Shown: positions 19,255 to 26,532 of the stretch, in pieces
How the letters are laid out: each line of letters opens with the position of its first letter
How positions within the stretch are numbered: the stretch's first letter is position 1
Assembly (NCBI GenBank): GCA_018065085.1
Contig: JAGHUA010000003.1
Span: forward strand, 1 to 64,000
From: Candidatus Liminaster caballi
Lineage (GTDB): Bacteria; Bacteroidota; Bacteroidia; Bacteroidales; UBA3663
Direction: 5' to 3'
Length of the DNA stretch: 64,000 bases
Notes under the pieces: generated by a model
The model's database searches: none
What the model saw: only the letters and a program-made list of their open reading frames with translations
Told to the model about the DNA's origin: nothing
Made by a program: the position numbers and the translations under genes

Positions 19255-20614
19255 TTGCCTTCAGTCTCTCAGCTGGTGACACATTCTGCTCAGCGTCCAC
19301 CACGGGGCGGTAGAAGCCCACGCGCGTGGCAGAGCCTGGGAAGTTGGCCGCGATGTATTCCTGGAGTGGCTGACAGATCACCATGTCGGGGATGGCTGTC
19401 TCGGTGGCCATGTGCACCTTGAGGCTGTACAGTTTCTCGCTACCGCTGCTCAGCTTGTTCTCCATGATCAGGTTGGCCAGCACGGGGTCGAGTCCGAAGC
19501 CGGAGGTGGCAGCGGCATCTGCCTTGTTGGCGATCTTGATCTGCGCGTCCACGTAGTCCTTGAGCTTCTTATCGACGGGGGTGACAGTCCACCCCACGAA
19601 AGAGTCAGCCTCCGCGTCGAACTCCTTGGAGGTATGCAGATACTTGCCCGCGTTCTCTGAGCCGGTGATATTGGCGGCGAACTTCTCCATGGCGGCCTGC
19701 TTGAAGTCTTCGAGCATCTTGGGCGAATACTCGCGGCCCTCCTTCACGCAGCGCGCCTTGATGCGCTCCTCGGCTTTGTCCCAGTAGCTTTGAGGGCTCT
19801 CGATATGCAGGCTGATGCTGCTGCTGTTGGCGTTGTAGTTCTTAAGGATCTCGGCGAGTCCACCGGCCAGCTCCAGCCACTCCCATGCGCCCATGAACTT
19901 GGGCACGGCGTAGTAGTCCTGCCCGAACGTGAAGTCCTTGTAGTAGGCCATGCTGACGGGGTGACGGAAGGGGTCGTTCGGGTCGAACAGCGGGTAGTTG
20001 TAGGTGTACCTGGTATTGTTGAACGGGAAGTTGCCCACCATCACGCCCGGCACGCGGTCCGATCCGTCGGCTGGGTAGAGCAGTCGCGCCTTGCGAGCGC
20101 TGACGAACTCCATCTTGGCCAGACGGCCAGCGCCGCCCACTCGGGGTGCACGGTTGCGGTAGATCTTGACGAAGAAGCCGCCCAGGTGGTTGTAGTCGCC
20201 TGCACACTGACGGACGAACTGCTTCCAGTTCTGCACGCCCGTCCATGAGCGGAGGTCAGCGCCCAGCAGGTCATCCTCCACCCACTTGCGCACGAACTTG
20301 TTGGCCACTGCATCCACCTCCTCCTGATAGAAGGCGGGACCCTGACCCCACTGTAGGCCCGTCACCTTGCTGATGATACCTTCACCCGCGTAGAACTTGC
20401 CCAGCAGGGCATCCACACGTTGCGGGAAGTCGTTGTGGAAGCCGTAGGGGATGATGGCCGTGCCGTTCACGAACAGCTTGCGGTCGGGCAGTCCGTGGCC
20501 TGACAGCATGAAGCTGCTCGGCTGCCAGCCCTTGCCCATGGTGAACGAGTAGAGCGAGCCCTGTCCGTTCTCTGGGTCGATGATGCCGATGTTACCGGCG
20601 CGTAAAATTTTCAT
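19247..20614 (-). CDS. Phage portal protein
   Basis: 455 aa; NGTAIIPYGFHNDFPQRVDALL, late-operon position and overall character like Bacteroidales phage portal proteins. Confidence 0.7.
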   Translation of the reverse strand: MKILRAGNIGIIDPENGQGSLYSFTMGKGWQPSSFMLSGHGLPDRKLFVNGTAIIPYGFHNDFPQRVDALLGKFYAGEGIISKVTGLQWGQGPAFYQEEVDAVANKFVRKWVEDDLLGADLRSWTGVQNWKQFVRQCAGDYNHLGGFFVKIYRNRAPRVGGAGRLAKMEFVSARKARLLYPADGSDRVPGVMVGNFPFNNTRYTYNYPLFDPNDPFRHPVSMAYYKDFTFGQDYYAVPKFMGAWEWLELAGGLAEILKNYNANSSSISLHIESPQSYWDKAEERIKARCVKEGREYSPKMLEDFKQAAMEKFAANITGSENAGKYLHTSKEFDAEADSFVGWTVTPVDKKLKDYVDAQIKIANKADAAATSGFGLDPVLANLIMENKLSSGSEKLYSLKVHMATETAIPDMVICQPLQEYIAANFPGSATRVGFYRPVVDAEQNVSPAERLKANA

Positions 20615-20628
20615 ATCAGTCTATATTG

Positions 20629-20648
20629 TTACACACTAAAGTGTGTAA
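20629..20648. repeat. Perfect inverted repeat TTACACAC-TAAA-GTGTGTAA
   Basis: Read directly; 8-bp arms, 4-nt loop, abuts the parS-like site. Confidence 0.85.
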
Positions 20649-20664
20649 AGTTCCACGTGAAACA
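20649..20664. promoter_or_regulatory. parS-like ParB binding site AGTTCCACGTGAAACA
   Basis: Matches chromosomal parS consensus TGTTNCACGTGAAACA at every specified base except the first. Confidence 0.65.
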
Positions 20665-20670
20665 TATAAA

Positions 20671-20964
20671 TCAGTCGAGCGTCAGTGCCTTGCCGTTGTA
20701 CTCCACGATGAGCACCTGCCAGCACGTTCGGTTCATGAGCTCGGGTTTGGTCTGGTCCAGATCAATAAAATGCAGCTTGTGGTCGGCGTGCTCCACACGC
20801 TCAGAGGTCGGAGACGGTCGGCACCTTGCACGCTGCACGATTACCAGGTCTCCACCCTGTCCGGTGTCGCGGTTGTACTTTCGGTACTTGATGCGGAACT
20901 CGCCCTCGGTTCCTGCGGTGGCCTTCATTTCGGCCACGGCCTTGTATAGGTTCATCGTTTCCAT
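20671..20964 (-). CDS. Small phage protein
   Basis: 97-aa ORF in late operon. Confidence 0.5.
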   Translation of the reverse strand: METMNLYKAVAEMKATAGTEGEFRIKYRKYNRDTGQGGDLVIVQRARCRPSPTSERVEHADHKLHFIDLDQTKPELMNRTCWQVLIVEYNGKALTLD

Positions 20965-21488
20965 ATTGCACTAACTATTGATCGTGTAAGTTTGCACAGA
21001 GCCCCGAACGCTGCGCGAACGGCCTCCAGGAACGGCGTGCCACCGAAGATTGCGACGGCGAACAGCAGGAAGATGAAGCCAGCCATCTTGACCGCTCCTC
21101 CCTTGGTCTTTGTTTCCGTCGTTCGCTCCTGGTCATCCTCTTGGCTGAACGTCTCGGCATGACATCCTGTGACACCAGACTCCACGCGGGCGGCATGTTG
21201 CTGTTCTGATCCGGAGCCGGTCTGTCGGATGCGGCGGCTGAAGGTAACGAGTATAGGACGGCCTTCGGCGCTGTAGGTGATGCGCACTGTGGCACTGTCA
21301 TCAGATACCACGCTGCTGTCCCATTGGCGGGCCGTGGTGTCCATGGTTGCGACTGTCGAGCATTGCACGGTGTCAGCGGTAGTGACAGAGACAGCTCGAT
21401 GATGGTGGCTACGGCGCAGAGAGCTGCAAGAAGCAAGACAGCAAAGTACGGCCAGTAGTGCGAGGGGTGTGAGAAGGGTTTCATATCT
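20952..21488 (-). CDS. Phage lipoprotein / spanin-like lysis candidate
   Basis: MKRYETLLTPLALLAVLCCLASCSS lipobox plus C-terminal hydrophobic segment FIFLLFAVAIFGG; next to holin-like ORF. Confidence 0.5.
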   Translation of the reverse strand, partial: RYETLLTPLALLAVLCCLASCSSLRRSHHHRAVSVTTADTVQCSTVATMDTTARQWDSSVVSDDSATVRITYSAEGRPILVTFSRRIRQTGSGSEQQHAARVESGVTGCHAETFSQEDDQERTTETKTKGGAVKMAGFIFLLFAVAIFGGTPFLEAVRAAFGALCKLTRSIVSAIWKR

Positions 21489-21861
21489 TTTCATTTTGGT
21501 CTGTTGGTTTCGGATCAGTTTCAAATTCGACGTGCTTGGTGCACGTCAGAGCGAGGGCGCACGCCATCGGAGATATGCGCGTGATCACGCCGCTCAGTTT
21601 GTCGATGCGCTGCTGCTGGGACCGCTGGTTGGTCTCCAGAGTGCGGACACGTTCGCCCATTTCCTTGTTGTCCTTCTTGAGCTCTTCGCGTGACTCCTGC
21701 ATGTCGCGGATGATGGTCTGATAGACCTCCTGCGTGGTCTTCGTCGCGTCGTTCTCGGCCTTCTTGCGCGTGAATTTCAGCGTGGCCAGCGACGCGATGG
21801 AGCCCACGAGTGAGCCCGAAGTCAGGGCGGTGACGATGATTGTGATCAGGTTCTCGTCCAT
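21481..21861 (-). CDS. Small membrane protein, holin-like candidate
   Basis: N-terminal TM segment (LITIIVTALTSGSLVGSIASLATL) followed by coiled coil; lysis-cassette position. Confidence 0.45.
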   Translation of the reverse strand: MDENLITIIVTALTSGSLVGSIASLATLKFTRKKAENDATKTTQEVYQTIIRDMQESREELKKDNKEMGERVRTLETNQRSQQQRIDKLSGVITRISPMACALALTCTKHVEFETDPKPTDQNEKI

Positions 21862-22178
21862 GGCTTTAATTTTTTGCAAAGATAAATCATTTTTTTACTC
21901 TCAGAAAGGACAGATTGCCCTGTATTTTAAATATAGATTTCGGCGTTTTTCGGCCTGTTTTCGGTCGAAAATCGGACGTTTTCGGCCATAAATTTCGACT
22001 TTTCGGGTCGTATTTTGGTCTATTCGGGCGTAATTGACTGATATTGTTTAAAATACGCGCGCGGATGTATAAAAAGCATCGAAGTGTCGGTTTGTGCAGA
22101 CCGAGCCGCTCAGAAGCGTTTCGGCAGTTGCCTCCCCTCGAAAGGGGTGAAATATGAGCCCGTCCTGTAACCTTGGGG

Positions 22179-23903
22179 CTACGTGTCACGCCCGTCCAGC
22201 CAGGCATCGACGGCTCCCTCAGAGGCTCCGCTGCCTGCCACGTTGCGACGGATGGCCTGGATCCAGTCCTTGCGCATAAGCAGGTATTTGAAAGCGTCGG
22301 AGAAGTTGGTCGAGAGCATGGGCAGCTTTCGGGCTTCCAGCTTCTCGCTCTTCTTGACCTTGCGCACCACCTTAGCGTCACCCACGTAGGTGATCTCAGC
22401 GCGTGCCAGCTCGATGCTGCTCACCATCTCCTTGCAGTCCACGGCATCCACCAGCAGGCGGGGTAGGGCGGGGTGGCCCTCCATGAGCATCTGCATGAAG
22501 TTGTACTCGGCGTTCTGCCTGAGGATGCCCTGCTTGCGCGACTCGAGCACGACGGACCAGCCCGTGCGGTGTCCGTCCGCGTCCTTCTCGATGGCGTTCT
22601 TGATCTCGCTGGCCAGGTCCTTCTGCTGCTTGTAGTAGTTGTTGCCCGCGCGGTCGTAGTAGAGGTGCAGCACCTTGCACTCGTGCGTCGAGAAGAAGAG
22701 GAGGAACTGATCGGCCAGCTGGCGGCAGGTGTGCGGCGGCAGCTCGTAGAAGTTGCGGTGGATGCGTATCAGATCGGCCCCGTCCATCTGAGCCACCACG
22801 AGGCTGAGCATGTTGCCGAAGTCCATGCCACCCTCCAGCGGTCGGCGTGCGTGCAGGTGCCTGAGCTGGCCACATGAGGTGGCGGGCTGTCCGTCCTCCG
22901 TGCCGTCGTAGTATTTGTGCTGCTCTCCCCAGAGGGAGTAGAAGCGCAGGTCACGCTTCAGGCCCGGACGCATACCGAAGACCGATTTCATGGCCTCGTG
23001 CATTTCCAGCGTGCCGTTCAGCAGTCGCTTGATATAATCGACGGTCAGGATCTGGATGTTTACCAGTGACGAGGCATTGAAGAAGAAGGTCTCGCCCTTC
23101 CTCATCTTATGCAGCGCGTAGTCGTAGTGAGCCACACGTTTCTCCAGTCGCTCGATGGCAGCGGGTGACGGGGTAGGCTTGCGGCGTGCCCTCTCCAGCT
23201 TGATCAGCGTCTCGTTCCGCTGGCTTGCCACCATGGCGATCTGCTCGATGCGCTCGGGGTTCATCTGGGCAGCGTAGCGGAAGAACCAGTCGTACTCGCC
23301 CTCGGTGATGTCCGGCATGTCGGTGGTGATGGTGATGCCCAGGAACAGCACACTGTGCCCGTAGGTCACGGCATCGCCGCGCAGTATAGGGAAGGCGCGG
23401 TTCACCTTCTGCTCCTTATCGTACTTTGCCTCGTCGAGGAAGAGGTGGATCACAGACTTGCCTGCCAGCAGTGACGGGTTGTCGAGCGAGCCCATGAAGA
23501 TGACGCACCCGTTGGGGAAGGTGTAGGCGTTGCGGTAGTCATCCACGATGACCGAACAGCGCCTGCGCCATGCCTCTGGCGGTCGGCGGCCCTTGATGTA
23601 GTCGATGCCCTCGGTCCATCCCAGCATCTGCCAGCCTTTCTGAACAGCTGGCATTACGTTGTCGGTCAGGTTGGCGTAGGTATTGCCCACGAAGGCGAAG
23701 GCACCGCCCGGCATTTCATACACGCACTCATACGAGCGGATGGCCTGTACCACGGTCGATTTGGCCAGACCACGGCCACCGATGATGACCATGACCGTGG
23801 TCATGATCCAGTCGGTCAGCACCTGTACGATGTGGCAGTAGTTAGCCTCCACGTCACTGTCCTGTTGCTGCTGTAGTATCTTCGCCGAAGTCTTTCTTGT
23901 CAT
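22179..23903 (-). CDS. Phage terminase large subunit
   Basis: 574 aa; Walker A-like GGRGLAKSTV, Walker B-like VIHLFLDEAKYD, ATPase plus nuclease arrangement. Confidence 0.85.
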   Translation of the reverse strand: MTRKTSAKILQQQQDSDVEANYCHIVQVLTDWIMTTVMVIIGGRGLAKSTVVQAIRSYECVYEMPGGAFAFVGNTYANLTDNVMPAVQKGWQMLGWTEGIDYIKGRRPPEAWRRRCSVIVDDYRNAYTFPNGCVIFMGSLDNPSLLAGKSVIHLFLDEAKYDKEQKVNRAFPILRGDAVTYGHSVLFLGITITTDMPDITEGEYDWFFRYAAQMNPERIEQIAMVASQRNETLIKLERARRKPTPSPAAIERLEKRVAHYDYALHKMRKGETFFFNASSLVNIQILTVDYIKRLLNGTLEMHEAMKSVFGMRPGLKRDLRFYSLWGEQHKYYDGTEDGQPATSCGQLRHLHARRPLEGGMDFGNMLSLVVAQMDGADLIRIHRNFYELPPHTCRQLADQFLLFFSTHECKVLHLYYDRAGNNYYKQQKDLASEIKNAIEKDADGHRTGWSVVLESRKQGILRQNAEYNFMQMLMEGHPALPRLLVDAVDCKEMVSSIELARAEITYVGDAKVVRKVKKSEKLEARKLPMLSTNFSDAFKYLLMRKDWIQAIRRNVAGSGASEGAVDAWLDGRDT

Positions 23904-24585
23904 GGATCATTCGCTTTTTGAAGTTCATCTTCTTGAGTCCGGCATCCTCACGCCACCGCTCGCGCACCAGGTCGGGAGCCTCGGGGATGCTGTCGATGAT
24001 CTCCTCCAGTTCCTCGGTGTTGAGCTCTGGGAGTCCCAGATCGGTGGCCGTGGTGGTGTAGATGCGCACTGTAGGCTTGGCCAGTTCCTGGGCTGCCTCG
24101 CCGTCGGTGCCCTGAGCCACGCCGTCATATACGCCGCGCATTTTGGCCGCGCGCTCATACATACGTCCGGCAGCCTTGAGGTCGCCCATGTTCAGCGCCA
24201 CGTCGCCCAGCTTGTCCATACGCTCGGCGTAGAGGTTGGCCCATGCCTCCTTGGTCACGTTATCGACACCGTAGAAGAAGTTGATCGCGTCCTCGTAGAT
24301 GCGGCGTGCCGTCCAGTCGCTCACACCGTGTCCCTCCTTGAGGTAGCGGATGATGGCGGCCTTGGTGATGGGGTGGCCGGTAGGGGTTCGCGCCTTCATG
24401 CGGAAGCCGCGCACCATGAGCATCAGGTCGTAGTAGGCACGCTCCTCGGGGGTGAGTGCCTTGATGCTGCCCGTGCTCAGGATTTGGGTGATGGCCTGTG
24501 GATCCACGCGGTCGAAGTCGATGGTCGAGGCGCGCACCACGTTCTGATCCGGTGCCATGAGCTGTGTGTCGTCAGATTTCGTCAT
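23854..24585 (-). CDS. Terminase small subunit-like protein
   Basis: 243 aa with HTH-like N-terminal half, directly upstream of and overlapping terL. Confidence 0.5.
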   Translation of the reverse strand: MTKSDDTQLMAPDQNVVRASTIDFDRVDPQAITQILSTGSIKALTPEERAYYDLMLMVRGFRMKARTPTGHPITKAAIIRYLKEGHGVSDWTARRIYEDAINFFYGVDNVTKEAWANLYAERMDKLGDVALNMGDLKAAGRMYERAAKMRGVYDGVAQGTDGEAAQELAKPTVRIYTTTATDLGLPELNTEELEEIIDSIPEAPDLVRERWREDAGLKKMNFKKRMIHDKKDFGEDTTAATGQ

Positions 24586-24910
24586 CGTCCATTGCTTCGA
24601 TTATACGGTCAAACTTATGGCGGCGCTGGATGGTCACCAGCTCCTTGATAGCGTCGATGTCGCCACTCTCGGCCAGCTCGTGCAGCTTCACCTCGGGCGC
24701 TGCCTGTGTGGTCAGCAGCCCCTCGCGTATCAGCTCGGCCACCTCCGTGCCCGGCTTTCCGGCCAGGCAGAGGAACTCCTCGGACTGACGGATGTCGAGC
24801 CCCAGGAGCGCTGGCATCTGGCTGTCGCGGTAGCCCAGTGCGGCCAGTCGGCGCACGTCCTGCTTCTGATTGTCGTCGAGTTGTAGGGTGTTCTGAAGAG
24901 CTTGTTCCAT
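24572..24910 (-). CDS. Small phage protein, possible DNA-binding
   Basis: 112-aa ORF; HTH-like helices. Confidence 0.45.
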   Translation of the reverse strand: MEQALQNTLQLDDNQKQDVRRLAALGYRDSQMPALLGLDIRQSEEFLCLAGKPGTEVAELIREGLLTTQAAPEVKLHELAESGDIDAIKELVTIQRRHKFDRIIEAMDDDEI

Positions 24911-24914
24911 CGTG

Positions 24915-25118
24915 TTATAGTGTTTTTAGTTCCTGCTTGAGCTCGCTGATCCGTGCCGTGAGCCGCTTGAGCTGATAGCCCGTCTCGCTACGGTCGCACG
25001 GATGGGAGCCCGGACGGAGTGATGACAGCAGGCGGTCCAGCTGCTGCTGAGCCGTGGTCAGTTCGTCGCTGACCGTCTGTCTATCTCGGCCTGTAGGGCC
25101 TCCTTGCGTGTGGTCCAT
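24915..25118 (-). CDS. Small coiled-coil phage protein
   Basis: MDHTQGG...LKQELKTL, overlaps the 3' end of the upstream gene. Confidence 0.35.
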   Translation of the reverse strand: MDHTQGGPTGRDRQTVSDELTTAQQQLDRLLSSLRPGSHPCDRSETGYQLKRLTARISELKQELKTL

Positions 25119-25831
25119 TTCTCGTGTAGTTGTCGGCCAGCCTTGCAGCGGTCGGGGTCTTCCATCTTGGCGCGTGCCTTCGAGACGTTGGCGGTGGCGT
25201 TCTTGAGCTCCTTCAGCAGCTCTACGTCGGTCATGCCGGTGATCTGCTGCTGCTCCATCCAGACGCGCACCTTGGGATGCTGGCCCAGCAGCTGGCCGTT
25301 GTCGCGGTAGTGTTCCAGCTCGGCCATACACTCGCGGTCGGCCAGGAACTGCTCCACCACCTCGCGTGTGGTGTCCACGTCGGCGGTCGTGTCGGGCAGC
25401 TGGCGCAGACGGGCGTGGGCTTCGACGTAGCGCCCGTAGGCGGTGAACATGTCGGCCACGAGCACCTTGAGCACGTCGGGGCACTCCTCCTGGTTGAGGA
25501 ACGGGAAGCGCTCGCGGAAGCGTATCGTGCGCTGCTGTACCTCCTCCACCACGGGCAGCGGTGCCTGTGTCGTGACGGGAGCCTGAGCGATATCGCTGCT
25601 GACGGGCTTCGCCGTGCGCTTGGCATGGCGTGGCAGTGCCAGGAACTGCTCGGTGGTGAGTCCGGACAGTCGGCGCAGCTCCTCGATGACCGTGGGAGCG
25701 AACGACGGGTCAGCGGCTCGCCGCTGTACCTGGCGCAATAGCAGCACGTTACGGCTGTAGATCTGGACCAGGTGTACACCCTCGCTGTACGGTCGCGGGC
25801 CCTTCAGATATTCGATGATTGTCTTCTTCAT
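25058..25831 (-). CDS. Phage structural protein of unknown function
   Basis: 257-aa ORF in operon. Confidence 0.5.
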   Translation of the reverse strand: MKKTIIEYLKGPRPYSEGVHLVQIYSRNVLLLRQVQRRAADPSFAPTVIEELRRLSGLTTEQFLALPRHAKRTAKPVSSDIAQAPVTTQAPLPVVEEVQQRTIRFRERFPFLNQEECPDVLKVLVADMFTAYGRYVEAHARLRQLPDTTADVDTTREVVEQFLADRECMAELEHYRDNGQLLGQHPKVRVWMEQQQITGMTDVELLKELKNATANVSKARAKMEDPDRCKAGRQLHEKWTTRKEALQAEIDRRSATN

Positions 25832-25930
25832 TGTTACGGATCAGAATAAAATCGGCCGCAGCCCATAATCACTACGCGCTGCGGCCTCACTCTATGAAAA
25901 TAACTAACTCCCTGTCGTTGGTAGGTCAGG

Positions 25931-26464
25931 TCACTCAGCGCTCTCGCCCTCGATGGCAGGCATGGCACCCAGATAGATGCCGATGTCCTCGCCCTTCGAG
26001 GTCTGCTGGAAGGTGAACTGGTTCATGTTCGAGTCAGCAGAGCCGGAGTATGCCACCTGGAGGCGCATAGGGTTGCAAGGGGTGCCGAAGATGTCGGGTT
26101 TCTTGCCGTTGCAGTAGCGGAGGATGCAGATGCAGCGCTTGCCCAGCCAGTTGGCCTTGAACTTGCGGATCTCCTCCTCGTTGCCCGGATGCGAGCCCTG
26201 GATCTGAGGCTGGAAGCCTTCCTGATCGGGGTCGCCGTCACTGTTCGACTCGATGCTGTAGGTGCCCGGGGTCATGTAGATGGCCACGGCCTTCTTGCCT
26301 GAGCCCATGACCACGGCCTCGGTCACGTTCACGCCGTCAGCGTCACGCTCGGGGAAGGTGGCGATGTCCTCGCAGTCGATGACGATGAGCTCATCCTGTG
26401 GGTGAAGACCGGCACCAGGTGAGCCACCTGGGCGCTTCACGGATGCCTTAGTATAAGTTCCCAT
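25931..26464 (-). CDS. Phage structural protein (possible tail tube or head protein)
   Basis: 177-aa ORF directly downstream of capsid gene. Confidence 0.45.
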   Translation of the reverse strand: MGTYTKASVKRPGGSPGAGLHPQDELIVIDCEDIATFPERDADGVNVTEAVVMGSGKKAVAIYMTPGTYSIESNSDGDPDQEGFQPQIQGSHPGNEEEIRKFKANWLGKRCICILRYCNGKKPDIFGTPCNPMRLQVAYSGSADSNMNQFTFQQTSKGEDIGIYLGAMPAIEGESAE

Positions 26465-26532
26465 TTCGTTTACTTGTTTTAGATGTTAGTGAATAGGGGC
26501 ACGGCACGCGGTGTGGCACCGTGCCCCGTGTA

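Noticed and set aside
21887-22381. 164-aa minus ORF overlapping terL 3' end
   Set aside because: Out-of-frame with terL and runs through the hairpin/A-tract region; low-complexity translation
23902-24648. + strand ORF of 248 aa
   Set aside because: Antisense to the terS-like gene
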